A stretch of 64,000 nucleotides of DNA, from contig NC_072895.1 of NCBI RefSeq assembly GCF_027943255.1, positions 45,048,001 to 45,112,000 on the forward strand, written 5' to 3'. The notes beneath the pieces are model-generated. The model did no database searches. It was not told where the DNA came from and saw nothing but the letters and a program-made list of their open reading frames with translations. Shown here piece after piece: positions 43,453 to 55,039 of the stretch (positions are counted from its first letter, which is position 1; each line of letters starts with the position of its first letter). Both the position numbers and the translations under genes were made by a program. This DNA comes from Anastrepha obliqua (taxonomy: Eukaryota; Arthropoda; Insecta; Diptera; Tephritidae).

Positions 43453-44559
43453 ATTTTTAATAAATCCTTACATGAATTTAGATTTTACTTCTAAATAAAC
43501 TGTCATTCAGTTGAAATCCACAGCGCTTTTGTTTTTAACCAACAAAAGCCATTGCACGACACCACATTTTTGCCTAGAAAGAAACATTTCAAAAAAACTA
43601 AACACTTTCATGCATGCTTTTACTAAAATGTTGAGTGGATATAAACATTTTTGGAGAATAGGTATTTTCTTTAAAAACGATGTACTTTTCTGTTTTTTAT
43701 GTTATTCGATATTAATAATAACTACATTTTCTCTCCAAAATAACGCAACTAGAAATAAATATTGTTCCAAATATCCTCAGTACAATCAATACATTCCACT
43801 AAATGCACAATTTCAAATACTAGAATGAAAATTCAATTTTTCAGCTTAGTACTTTATTTGTAAAAAATAACTAAAAATTCTTTATACAATAACCAAAAAT
43901 AGTTACGAGTAAGTAAATATTGAAAGCAGTTAAAAAAAATAAACAAATTATTTAGCAGCTCAGTTTTTCCGAATATAATATAGATTTCGGTTGATGGCAC
44001 AGCTTAGTTGTATATTTGTTTATTATATGTGGAAAAATATAGAAAATACCTAATCAAGCTATTGTGTACAGTTTGCCACACAATAGTGCACTCACACTAA
44101 ATTGTTAAATGGCTTAGATGAATGAGAAAAGTAATCTAGTAATTTATTCAGTGCACCCAATTTAGGCATGTCTAAAAAATTGGTGTGCAAGATGTTTCGA
44201 AAAACAGAACGGAAAGAAATAGAAACCAATTGAGGCAAACCAAGGTTTTCTTGCAAAACTCCATTACTCCAACAATCCAAACAGAGGATCAACTGGAGGC
44301 TTGGCAAAAAAAGTTAAAAAGTCAGTAGGGAAAGAAAACAGCTTACTTTCGTATTTATTTTTGTTTTTCATACAAATGGAATCATCTTCCTCCTCTTCAA
44401 ACACCACTAACTTAGCAACAAGGGATTTGATATTAAGGGATAATAAAATAATAATAATTTGTATCTTTAGTGTGCCTAATGGCCGACTCTTTGACCTGAA
44501 AGATCTTTTATGTCCTACATCATGTTTCAGAAGTAGTTAATAGTAGAGTCCCATTGTCT
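43453..44559. other. AT-rich stretch with one unidentified frame
   Basis: A minus-strand 71-codon frame at 44092-44307 (MPSLQLILCLDCWSNGVLQE...) is not AT-driven but I do not recognise it. Nothing else. Confidence 0.4.
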
Positions 44560-44840
44560 GGCACTACTGCCCTAAATGTGATACATCAGATTCTATTTAT
44601 CGTAGATGTTCCTTGCCTCAGGTTGGGAATTGATTGAAAGCCTAATTCCTTCAGTAAATTTCCCGCCTTGCTGACAAATTTCAGAATATGAATTAGAATG
44701 AGCATTCTTGATTTCATTCGGATCCATTTGATATCGATAAAAGATGTGCAGTCTTCTCTTAGCCAAAGCAGTTGCACAAGATATGCTCTGTGGTTGCATC
44801 ATCCTCCAGATAGAGTCTACACTCTGTCTCATAATGTGAA
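44560..44840 (-). pseudogene. LINE C-terminal zinc-binding fragment
   Basis: Minus strand reads ECRLYLEDDATTEHILCNC, matching the CxxC/H...EHxLCxC tail that ends ORF2 in RNase H LINEs. After it the sequence decays (EKTAHLLSISNGSE). There are no enzymatic motifs and no clear 3' tail. Confidence 0.6.
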
Positions 44841-45521
44841 TTTTTTTAGAGAAAGTAAGTAATTTTTTCTATGTCTATTTGCGCATGTTGTGCAGTTCCC
44901 TATTGTAGGTAAAAAGCCTAATAGGCATTTCGGCTTAACGTAGTTCTTATGTGACTTCAAGAAATAAGATTGGCATCCTATTCAAAAGTGAGTTCGATCT
45001 CATGCAGCCTGTGGAGCACAATGTTCACAGTGTTCAAATAAAATGACCAAAATGCGAGCCCAAAAGAGAGCAGCTTTGTTATCTTTCACAAAAAAAGGAA
45101 AATGGGAAACAACTCGAACCTTTTTTGAAGAAACAAGTCCTCTAAAGAGTAACTAATCATTGCTGGCATGGTGGTCAGCCTGTGAAGGTGTGAAATCTAG
45201 CTTGCATTTGAGATGTGCGAAAACAATGCGCTACTGTCGGTTGTAAAGTACAGAGCGAAGTTCATGCATGCAACGAATAACCTGCGGGAGCACTGCCGGA
45301 GAGATAAGAATAACACCCAACGTGGTTCTTAGGTTGATTCTGAACATAATTGTTTAAAATATTTTGGTCAAAATGAGGCAACGCTTTTTTTTTTGCAGCA
45401 AAACCCATTTTATGGAATATTAGGAAATTGAAGCTGATTCAGTTTTAATACAAACATCTATGGTATATAATAGAAGAATCTCGAATTTGGATTATGAAAC
45501 GGTGTCTTCCGAGATCTATAT
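44841..45521. other. Noncoding stretch
   Basis: Nothing recognisable. Confidence 0.4.
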
Positions 45522-45890
45522 AGGTAGTTGAAATGGTTGAAGTACCAGGTAGAACTAAAGCGCCGTTTTGATACCATTAAGAGGCCTCCAACAGGCAGCC
45601 AAAGCTATTGTATAATGTAATAGAGAAGATTGATGGGGATTAGGTGGGCACATTGCCTCAGGCTGCCACCCAGTGACATTAAGTGTCTATCTGCCAAACC
45701 CGGACTTTTACAGAGAAAATGTTCAACAACCTGCTTCTCCGAAATTTCCCCACAGAATCTGCAATAGAAATAAAATGGAAAAACTAACTTTTTTCCATGT
45801 GTGCCAAACGTTCAATGACTGAAAAACACAGCCATCAGTAGGGAAATTGAATGGCGTGGAGTCCCCAGGGCTTTCCTCATTCTACCTCCG
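45522..45890 (-). mobile_element. LINE family B, 3' fragment
   Basis: Minus strand: KALGTPRHSISLLMAVFFSH, FPFYFYCRFCGEISEKQVVE and HFLCKSPGLADRHLMSLGG, parallel to the 28.6 kb copy (KSLGNYTPRHSISKLIAAF...). A 3' UTR follows with GGCGCTTTAGTTCTACCTGG-like sequence. Third copy of family B. The frames agree with the 28.6 kb copy, which supports a real coding ancestor. Confidence 0.78.
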
Positions 45891-46650
45891 AGATCTAACT
45901 TCATAAAAAATCTGAAGGGCTTTTTTCCAAATAGTTCCAATGCAACAATGATTGACTTAAACTTCTGAATAGGCATTCATCGGCACTATTATAGTATTGG
46001 CTTCCAATATCATAGTGCCACAACAGGATATGGCCCCTATTAAACGCGATATCGCACGACGAGATATCGCGAGAGAAGCGCATCCTTGGGCATTATTGGA
46101 AAATGCATAAAATATTCATTTGTACCTTATCATTTTAAAATTTTATTGGCTATAAAACTCCATTCCTGAAATCTGATTAAAAAGCGAGAAAGTTTTTTTA
46201 GTCCCAGAACATAGAAAAGACTTGTGCAGGTGGCAAAACCTGCAAGCCCTAGCTTTACGTTTTTACAAGTTGCAAAGTATCGCACTAACTTCTGTCATCG
46301 CTTCATAAACGAATAAAACGGCACTGACACTTTGACTCTCTCAAAAAGAAATATACAGCTTATCAAGGGAATTCTAACGGGAGCTGAACCATTCCATAAA
46401 CGTAATGCCGGCAAGTTTCAAGCTCCGCATAATCATTTCGGCAAGAGCTATAATGATCAGGAGTAGGTAGAACCTATTCAGAACCTGTACGAATGCAATT
46501 CGTTTCAGATTTATTGGGAACCACTTGTTCGGCGATCGGGACTATTTAGTTGCAGAACAATTTACGGGAAGAACAGATTAGATTCACTAAAATTTCGGCT
46601 GATTTAAGGGCATGTAACGATAGAGTTGGGCTCCATTTAAAAGGTCTAGC
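45891..46650. other. Noncoding stretch
   Basis: Nothing recognisable. A minus-strand 60-codon frame at 45901-46083 may be a further decayed part of LINE B. Confidence 0.35.
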
Positions 46651-46654
46651 TTAA

Positions 46655-47343
46655 GGTGGTCTAGAATTAAAAAAAAATCATTTTTTTGTTTTCAATATAT
46701 CGAAAGCATAGGCTTTTAAGAATATACTATCAAATTTTTTGTACGATAAACACAGTATTTTCGATTCTACAGCCGTTTTAGCAGGTAGAGTCAGATTCGT
46801 CACGCGGCGGCATCAATGGTCGCGTTTAAATGGTCAAGACTTTAAACTCAATTATCTGAAAACTACTTTTTTCGGTCTGGTGTTGTCAAAATAAAACAAA
46901 CAAACTATGAAACCGAATCGCTGAAATTTGAGGATGTACCAGAATCATATTATTATTTGAATTAATATATTTTGTATTTTTTTGTTAAAAAACTAAAAAA
47001 AAAACCGATTTTTACCCAATTCAAATTCAAAAGCGCGGCATTTTGTAAATTTTTTATTTTCTTTAATTTTTATTCTAGTAGTGGGGCATAGCAACAGTCA
47101 TATTGATTAATAATTTTTTGGATTTTGTGTTTCAGATAAATAGAAGAGCCAAAATGGACAACACCGTCCAGGTCCAATTATTCGGGAGGGTTAACTTCAG
47201 CAACATTTTTAAAATTAAAATTTAGTTTTTCTTTTTTATTTGGAAAAAAAGTTAAATAAAAAGCCTAAAAAATTGTAATATCGTTTTTCATTTTTTTTTT
47301 TTATAAAAAAAAAATCCTAAAAACACCCTACCATCGGAACCCC
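46655..47343. mobile_element. Unnamed ~0.7 kb repeat, copy 1, TTAA-flanked
   Basis: TTAA lies immediately outside both ends (46651-46654 and 47344-47347). The left end is GGTGGTCTAGAATT; the right end on the minus strand is GGGGTTCCGATGGTAGGG. It shares its whole length with 56179-56799, including an almost invariant 46-base block at 47134-47179 (one mismatch). There is no coding capacity. TTAA target sites are the hallmark of piggyBac-type transposons, so a non-autonomous piggyBac-like element is possible; unproven. Confidence 0.65.
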
Positions 47344-47347
47344 TTAA

Positions 47348-48433
47348 CATAACTTAGGCAATATCCTGACTATGACAAGCCTTGATCAATGGTGAGGGAT
47401 GTACCATTACTACTTATTAGGTATTCACTAAAACCAAAGGTACCCAGAAATTAATGTTGTCTACTTTTTTTATCAAAAGCATATGAATAAAAATAAATAT
47501 TTGTAGCACAGTTTTAGATCTATGCAACGCGGGGTTGCCCCTTATCTGTTAAAGAACATTTTCGGATACTTAGAAAAAACCAGACGGAAAGAGGACCAAA
47601 TTTGCTGACTAAAATTGTATTTACTGCTTAAACAAAAAATTCTGAAATCAATTACTACGTCTATTGCCGAAAACCAGTGTAGGTGACTATCTAAGAATTT
47701 TCTCTATAACTCTTTTCTTCTCTGCACAACAGTGGCTGCACGCTTATGTGGTAGACTGTAAATAAAAATACTGCATTCAATATCAAATTCCATTCAGCTT
47801 TATTTTGCAGATTTTTAGTTGAAATTTAATTCAATTTGAAAAAGCACTACAAAGTTTGTCTTTTTCCGAACTAAAAACCAAAACGCTGAGCAGGAATAAA
47901 AATTGCTACATACCAGTGCACGCCCATAGACCTGGATATGTACTTATACATATGCATATATGTTATGCACATATTCGTGTATAGTATGCACATATGTGTG
48001 GTGATGCCCAAACACACAGATATTTGCACACAAAATTTTTGAACGTGCAAAATTGCCCGCGAAGTTCACGGCTAGTAAATTCTCAATTGCTGTTCTCGAT
48101 TCAAATGTGGGTCAGCGGGCACTGCAATCTCTCTAAAAATGTTGTTGGAAATTTTACTTTGTTTGTATGCTTGTGTGAATGGCACTTATTTGGTTGATTA
48201 TTCATTTAATTTTTTTTTTTTTCATTCCACCTTTTCGTGAAAAGGCTTATTCTCTTTACTGTGCGTTAAATTGGCAACTTGCAAAGGTTTACATAGACAG
48301 ATTTTGCTTGGAAGCTATGCTGGTATGCGCATACACATACAGCTACGTAGCGAGAAACTGGTTAAGGAGGGATAAGGGCTTAATAAATTTAAAAATCTTT
48401 AAAATTCCTATAAAAAAATTGCTTTTGTAGCCT
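47348..48433. other. AT-rich noncoding stretch
   Basis: Nothing recognisable apart from ATATGTTATGCACATATTCG simple sequence near 47950-47990. Confidence 0.45.
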
Positions 48434-48883
48434 AAAGTGTTGAAGAAAACCCAGGTTTGTCCACTCCTCGGCGTTCTTTGGAATTAGGCATTCCACAAAC
48501 GTCATTACTCCGTATTTTGAATAAAGATTTGGGTATTAAGGCTTATAAAGTCCAGTTAACTCAAGAACTCAAGCCGATCATCAACAGCGTCGTGTCTTTG
48601 CTGATTGGGTCGCTGAAATGCATGAAATTGATCCGGAATTCCATCGAAAATCATCTTGGTGTCTTTATCAGCAAGCAAAATTGTCGGATCTGGCGCTCAG
48701 AAAATCCAAGAGTTATTGTTGAAAAGCCTCTCTACCCTCAACGTGTGACTGTTTGGTGCGGTTTATGGTCTGGCAGAGTCATTGGACCTTAGTTTTTCGA
48801 AAATGAAGCTGGAGCAACAGTTACGGTGAATGGATTGCGCTATCGAGAGATGGGAATAACACCTCTTATTGGAAAGCCCTTTA
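48434..48883 (+). pseudogene. DD41D-type transposase, N-terminal and central part
   Basis: Reads VEENPGLSTPRRSLELGIPQ, TSLLRILNKDLGIKAYKVQL, TQELKP, and in a shifted frame HQQRRVFADWVAEMHEIDPE. SKQNCRIWRSENP and PQRVTVWCGLWSGRVIGP-stop follow, then GATVTVNGLRYREM, where coding stops abruptly at the terminal repeat ACACCTCTTATTGGAAAGCC. The second and third catalytic Asp are deleted. The terminal repeat equals that of 55040-55403, which retains the complementary half. The first catalytic Asp block is damaged. Confidence 0.82.
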
Positions 48884-48899
48884 TATATATTGCGGTAAA

Positions 48900-49460
48900 T
48901 AACTAAAGTACATGACATTTTTGTTAATTTTGGCAAGTTATTTGCTCTTTATTGAATTTTCATATTTTTTATGAAAATATAGTGCATAGTCCTGAAAACC
49001 TCAATATATCCAAGTTTCAGACTTTGTGAAAATTAAAAAAAAATATCCATGAGTATTATTTACAATCTAACACCTTTTAATTATAATTTGAACAAAAATT
49101 TTGAATATACAAATTTATAGCCCATTGAAGTTCAGTAAAATAAAGTACACTTTGCTCAAAAATCGCGCTTATTTTTGACAATTTTTTTTTTTGTTGGTAC
49201 TCTTGTCACATTTTTTTTACTCGTATATGGAGGAAAATACCCAACATCGTGAATAAAAAGATAACCAAATATTAACAGGATTTTTCAGCCAATTACTGCA
49301 CCAAATGCGTAATGGAATTGGATATGCGATGTTTTTCTAAAGACTCTGTTTCAAAAGTGAGAAATGTTGACGGAAAATTTGTTGAATTTTTTCATTTTCA
49401 AATTTGCACCTTTTCAAAGATAGACTTATAAGTTATTTTTAGAAGAGTGAAGCATATAAT
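48900..49460. repeat. AT-rich dispersed repeat (fold-back family)
   Basis: Contains CCAAGTTTCAGACTTTGTG, TTTATAGCCCATTGAAG and CAAAAATCGCGCTTATTTTTGA, which recur with changes in the fold-back repeat at 53700-54250 and in 54600-54950. Noncoding; boundaries uncertain. Confidence 0.55.
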
Positions 49461-49466
49461 CACATG

Positions 49467-50303
49467 CCACCTCAATCAAAAAGTCCTCCTAATATATTCA
49501 GAAGATTCAAAACTTAAGTTTACTCTTCAAAAGTGATAATATCGCCTTCAAAGTACTTTCCATCAACTGCAACGTACTTATATCAAACAGCTTTCGAAGC
49601 ATTTCTGGAACTCAATTTTCGATATAGCCATCAGAGCTGTCTGCGATTTTTCGAATACTTCCTTTTGGCTGTTAAAACGCTGTGGAGGGTTTCTGACTCG
49701 ATCAGAGAGCCGAAAAAATTCGCAGGGAACCATATCAGACTGTTCCGCCCACGAGGTTTTGCCCTTCAATTCCTTTATTGCTTAGCAAATTTCTTCACGT
49801 AAACGTCGCATAACGCCAAATAATAGTCCTCATTAACTGCCTGACATTCTGGCGAAAATTCGTGGTATACAATGATGTTGTAATCCATAAGCATCCATGT
49901 TAGCATCGCTTTCTTGTTTGACTCAGAATGATATGTTTATTTTTTTTTTGGCTTGGTTCATTCGGAGCGCTCCCCTCACTCGCCAGATGTTGAACTACAT
50001 GTCGTACTCACAAGGCCTTTTCTCTTCTGTAGTAAAAAAGCGTTCGATGAATATTTGGTCGGATTTGGACTTGGAAATCTTGTCTTTGACGATATCAACG
50101 CGGCTTCTTTTCTGCATGAACACGGGTAGAGGTAGATTTTCTCAAGACGACGTAAATTTTACAAATGTCAAAGTCAAACGCCATAAAATTTTGCTAGTAA
50201 TAATAGCCACAGATGTGAAAACCTAACAAAAAAAACAGAACTCAAATCAGTTGACTTAGAGCGTCACCTGACGGTTGTTCCGGGAACTTTTTGATCAAGG
50301 TGG
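49467..50303 (-). mobile_element. mariner, internally deleted, with both ends
   Basis: The left end CCACCTCAATCAAAAAGTCC and the right end on the minus strand CCACCTTGATCAAAAAGTTC form inverted repeats. TA follows the right end (50304-50305). On the minus strand the decayed transposase reads VYHEFSPECQAVNEDYYLAL, then a deletion that removes HDN, then NSLIWFPANFFGSLIESETL, RKLSSRNASKAV and YVAVDGKYFEGDIITFEE before the stop near 49533. The first Asp region is not recognisable. Two stops and several shifts. Confidence 0.78.
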
Positions 50304-50305
50304 TA

Positions 50306-51984
50306 TGCAACTTTTTCACACAATTCAGCGAAACTAAAACTTCATTTGCAAAGAAACCATTTGGATGCACGGTTGAATGTCTTTGGAGTGTGTATGGAAG
50401 AGTCAGACTAAAGTGAGTTATTTGATAACACGAAAAGAAAAACCGTTTCACTTAAGCTTATTGGGCCTCAAAATAATAAAACTATCCGCAAGTTTGAGTT
50501 TCACGTAGTTCAAATTATCTATTTTAAATTATTTTTCAAGCACTTAAGCAATATTCCCCATTGTAGGGCCAAGAGATGGGATTTAAAGGTTAAGAAAGGA
50601 CTGACTGGTGGGGTGAGAACCCCTTATTCCTCTGCAAACTTCGCAGATTTTTTTATGAATCTCAGTTGTTGGTCGTTTAAAAGAGAATGTAGCACCTCAA
50701 TTCTCAAAACGAAAACCTCCATTCTTCAAACCAAAAATGAACCAACTAAGTTGTGTGCTAACCTCATCCTTCAAACAAGTGCGTTGTCGATGATGCCTAT
50801 GGTGACCGCTTGTAAAGTGTGTACCGTAATAAGTCTTATCAGGGCTCATGGCCTGAGAAGAAATTTTGCTACCACCCTGTCAGTTCTATTCAGGAAACAC
50901 TTGGTTCTTTTGCCAGTTTCGGTGTTGGATCAATGGTTCTTATGACATTTACTACCGAGAGTCTTGATGTGCCCGACTCGCTCCGCTGTACTTGTTCCTG
51001 AATTAGCTCGGGCCTAATTGGACACTCCATAGAATTGCATATTTGACAATTTATTATGCTGATTGATGAAATCGGAGTTCAGCCTCAGCTTACATTTCAA
51101 AAAATTTCTGAAGAGGTGCGCGCGGTTTTTAAGAACTTTTTGAGCAACTTGGTTGTCACTAATTACCAGTCTAACACTTTAAGTATCGTGTTTTGTTTTT
51201 TTTTTTTTAAGCTTAAGAATTTAGAATGATAATACAAAATAGTAAAACTATAGGAACACATTTTTTTACTATTACCTGGTAGATAATTTTATGGCATTTT
51301 TTTTTTTTGTATATTCGGCATATGTCCGCCGCGGCTATGAGTTGCATGGTCCATTCGATCAGTCTTTTCTACTATCGGCAACTCCTTCTTCATTTTGAAA
51401 AAAAAAATGAGCAGCGTCAGAGCTCTATGAACTTTTTTGTCGTTTTTCAAGATAAATTTCCACAATTTAGAAGCGTTGTTCTGGCGTTAAACGATTAATG
51501 ATGACTTTCCAAATATTATTGAACAGAAATGTCAACACCATTCTCAAGTAAAAAAAATCACCCGATATTATGAACAGTTCCAAAGTCAGAAAGCATTTAA
51601 AGTTATTATGCAAATACCAATTTTTTAAAGCCATCGCTGCATAAAGTTCGTACCGAGATTCCCAAGAGAGTGTCTCTCTATCCCTCCAAAACTAACCCCA
51701 CACTTTCTTTCTACAGGTTATCCTTTCTCTCAAGAGGGGAGCATTTCAACTTCCCAAGATACACAGCACGCCAGTCGGGATGCTGGCACCTAGCAAAATT
51801 AGGTTACCGTTCAAAAAGCAGCCCAAATCAAGGGACTAGTGTACAATAAGAAAACTACAGGTGATCTTATGATTGCAACAAAATAAATATATTCCAGGTC
51901 ATCGAGGCCTTATGCTAGAGTGATTCTCAGTATCTTCAACTTTTTCTATCCTTTGGTGTTTTATGCACGAAGATGCACGAGCCT
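50306..51984. other. Gene-poor stretch
   Basis: No confident assignment. On the minus strand around 50640-50960 there is a faint LINE C-terminal look (NRTDRVVAKFLLRP, ALIRLITVHTLQAVTIGII) that I cannot establish. Poly-T tracts lie near 51190-51310. Confidence 0.35.
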
Positions 51985-52036
51985 ACGCTCTTCGGAATGG
52001 TAGTCACGCACCAACGCATTCGGCTATAGCGGCCAT
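51985..52036 (-). mobile_element. SINE head fragment
   Basis: Inverse of the tRNA-like head: TTCGGAATGGTAGTCACGCA and CCAACGCATTCGGCTATAGC then GGCC. The B box and body are missing. Confidence 0.8.
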
Positions 52037-52060
52037 CCAATATTTTATCATATATATATA

Positions 52061-52121
52061 TTATATATAATTGGCGCATACACCCTTTTTGGGTGTTTGG
52101 CCGAGCTCCTCCTCCGCTTTT
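52061..52121 (-). mobile_element. SINE tail fragment
   Basis: AATTGGCGCATACACCCTTT and TGGCCGAGCTCCTCCTCC are the 3' end of the SINE in reverse orientation. It is separated from the head fragment by a TA tract, so the two pieces are different copies or a rearranged one. Confidence 0.82.
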
Positions 52122-52216
52122 ATCTTACCTTCTTTTATCTTACCTTACCTAAATTTCATATCTAATCTAATCAATTCTTATTTGATCTTATCTCATTCTA
52201 TCTTATCTAACATTAT
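52122..52216. repeat. Degenerate (ATCTT)n-like tract
   Basis: About 95 bases of TTATCTTACC/TCTAATCTAATC/TCTTATCTAAC units, a pyrimidine-rich degenerate pentamer array lying between two oppositely oriented SINE tails. Confidence 0.75.
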
Positions 52217-52310
52217 TTACCAACATCAGGACGCACATTACAAATTGGAGGAGCAACTCGACTGAACAACCAACTAAGATTTTTTGCACCAATTAAATAT
52301 GTATATATAT
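52217..52310 (+). mobile_element. SINE tail fragment, opposite orientation
   Basis: ACCAACATCAGGACGCACAT, ACAAATTGGAGGAGCAACTC and TTGCACCAATTAAATATG match the SINE 3' part in forward orientation. With 52061-52121 it forms an inverted pair. Confidence 0.75.
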
Positions 52311-53699
52311 CTATTATCAGGTGTTTCTTTCGATCTCTGTTCAATCCACAAGGAGTTGTAGAACTGCGTAAGTAGCGGATTTAATTACTGAATAAATCAC
52401 TTAAGATATAGATACAGTTAAGGTATATATAGATATTAATATCCTAATATTCTGAACTTAGCCAGACCGCTCCGAAATCAATTTCATTTATAAATTTTCC
52501 CCTTAACGCGGCCGCAGTCACATAAACACATTAGGGTTTCATATGTGTAACGCGATTTGTCGTTAGAACTTTGTGCCATTCACTTACGACAACTTTAAAA
52601 GGAGGGTACATATATACCTGTTTATATGTATGTTACTTACATATACATGTAAGTATCTGTGCACTATTCATCCATATTGAAGTATACGTATTCTGCCACT
52701 TTTGCGCTTATCGTTGGCTCTTATTGGTTTCATCAAATTTTCTCAACCATTAGATGTGACAATATAAATTTATATCTCAGTGCTTAAGTAGTGTATAAAC
52801 ACACATACATACATGCATACACACTGTTACATGTAAACTTAGTACAAGTTAGCTTATAGCTGTGTACTTTTCAATTCCAGCAAGAACTACGCGATGACGA
52901 AAGGATAATAAACCTTATCGTGGTAATTTACTGAGAGTGACAAGTGCGAGTGCTGGCAGACAAGTGGGGGACCTCAGTAATAGTGTAAGTGTGTATGTAC
53001 TCTTTGAATCTAACGAGTAACGACGCAAGCAGATGTACTTGTACAAATGTATGTACTTACAACAATATGGAGTGTTGAGCGACAGATTTCGCTCTCCGCA
53101 TGCACACATCTGCTCGCATTACATTTATAACAATTTACATGTCAGTGCTGCCTTGGCTGGGGCAGTGAAGGAGGAAGGCACAAAAACTCGTAAGTATTTA
53201 TACACAATACTTCTGTGTATGCGTGTGCCGCAAAATAGCTTAAGCAAGTGTTTGCAAATTAGTGTGAAGCTTCATACTTAGCATGGCGGCAAGATGGCAA
53301 GCAGCTTGAAAAAGGAACTGGGGAAAATCAAATAAATTGGATGCAATTTGTTAGCATTTGCTACAGCAGAAGGTACAACATATCGCGCGTGGCTCTGCAG
53401 GCCAACAGCGAAAAGGGGTGCGTGTTGGCAACTCAAATCCATTTGTCTCTGATGACAATTGTAGCAATAGCAGGCACGTACGCTTATATATTTATATGTG
53501 AGTGACTTAAAGATTGTATACAAGAATATTTGAAACTTTGTTTAGATGTAAGCATGGAAAATAGCAGTATCCAAAGCATAGCGAGATAGCATTGAAATCA
53601 ACACTTCCAAATTTTCTTTTGATGAATACACAGTGACAAGTTCTGATGTTTATTTTCACTTATTTAATTTTAATAAGTTTGTTTTTAGAAAATATGATT
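52311..53699. other. Gene-poor stretch with fly-type simple repeats
   Basis: No recognised gene. Short tracts of TACATATACATGTAAGTA, ACACATACATACATGC and similar. Small frames of 60-90 codons overlap on both strands without similarity. Confidence 0.45.
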
Positions 53700-54250
53700 C
53701 CTTTTCCTTCAAATGGCTTATAAATCCAAGTTTCAAACTTTGTGCAAATTTATAACAACCATTTGAACAAAATTTCATCAAATTTGTTAACTTTCTTTCT
53801 AGAATTCTTAGATAAATTTCGAGCAGGCAGTTTTATAGCCCATCGATTTTTAATACATCAAAGTGCAAGTTTCAAGTGGATCCAAGATCGCGCCGATTTT
53901 TGAGACTTTTTTTGTTTTTTGCTGAAGGTATTGGATGTTTTTTTCTATACAAATGTTGACGATTCCTAAAACGAAAGAAATGCATAAGACCGCCAAAAAA
54001 ACTAATTCCGAAAAATCAACGTAATTTTTAGATCACTTGAAACTTGCACATTATTATATTTACCGAAATTCAATAGGCTATGAAGCTGCACGCTCGAAAT
54101 TTATCTAAAACTTCTAGTAAAAATATGTAACCTGTGATGAAAATTTGTTGAAGAATTTGTTTTTTTAATTCAAAGTACTATAAAACTGTGTTTGAAATTT
54201 TTTATTAAAAAGTGTGAAATTTTGATTTATGTGGCATTTGCTATAAAATA
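53700..54250. repeat. AT-rich fold-back (long inverted) repeat
   Basis: The forward arm at about 53723-53905 and the reverse arm at about 54005-54240 are imperfect inverse copies. For example TTAGATAAATTTCGAGC at 53809 pairs with GCTCGAAATTTATCTAA at 54092, and GTGCAAGTTTCAAGTG with CACTTGAAACTTGCAC. Transcripts could fold into a long hairpin. It is noncoding and related to repeats at 48900-49460 and 54600-54950. Confidence 0.78.
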
Positions 54251-54403
54251 AACCGAATACTTTTATTGCACAAAATTACAAAATTAATTATATTACTTTA
54301 TAAAAAAAAAACTAAAATTAATTAAGCAGCAAGTAAATTATCAAAGCTCATCAATAAGACTGTTGTTATAGAAATTTAACACAGTGTACATATGTAAGAA
54401 TTT

Positions 54404-54470
54404 GAGGACACCATAGCCGAGTGTTTTTGCGTGACTAAAGTCCCTTCTTACCAGGTCGATACGTGCTATA
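54404..54470 (+). mobile_element. Degraded SINE head
   Basis: GGACACCATAGCCGAGTG and GCGTGACTAAAGTCCC recall the SINE tRNA-like head; the B box is degraded (CCAGGTCGATACG). The body is not recognisable. Confidence 0.5.
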
Positions 54471-54599
54471 AGTGCCTACTTATAACGCAAGTAACGTAAT
54501 GATACGTTTTGAAAATAATTTTTCTCAAATTAATTTTACTTATTTGTCTTTATAGGTGACATGTGAGTCTGTGATTTTATAGCAAAAACTAAATACATC

Positions 54600-54950
54600 C
54601 ATGTTTTCAAGCCTCGGCTAAAATTCTTAAACATACTTCCAATTTTAATAAAAATTTCATACTTTTTAATCAGAACTTAAAAAAATAGGTACGCAGTTTT
54701 AAAGCTTATTTAATTTGGCTTTAATAAAGTGCACGCTTGCAATGGCTCAAAACTGTCGTCGATTTTTGGTACTTTTTTTTTTGTTTTCTGACGGTGTTGC
54801 GCATTTTCTTCATTTAACGAATAAATACATGCTTTTCTGTTTTTGAAATTTTAATGAAAGATTTTCTCACTTCTATAAATATTCTACAAAGTTTGAAATT
54901 TGGGTTAATATGGTACTTGTATTTTTTATAAAATGAACTATGAAAATATC
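54600..54950. repeat. AT-rich dispersed repeat, related to fold-back family
   Basis: TTAATAAAGTGCACGCTTGC, GTCGATTTTTGGTACTTTTT and CTACAAAGTTTGAAATTTGG echo the 53.7 kb repeat. Boundaries unclear. Confidence 0.5.
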
Positions 54951-55039
54951 CTACTTTGGTAAAAAAATAATAGAAATAAAAAAATAAATAAATTGTGAAA
55001 TATTTTCAATAATGTCAAATCTTTTATATATCCTTTTCA

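Noticed and set aside
50613..50945. 110-codon plus-strand frame
   Set aside because: The minus strand here has a faint LINE C-terminal look, so the plus-strand frame is more likely a shadow; neither is strong enough to call.
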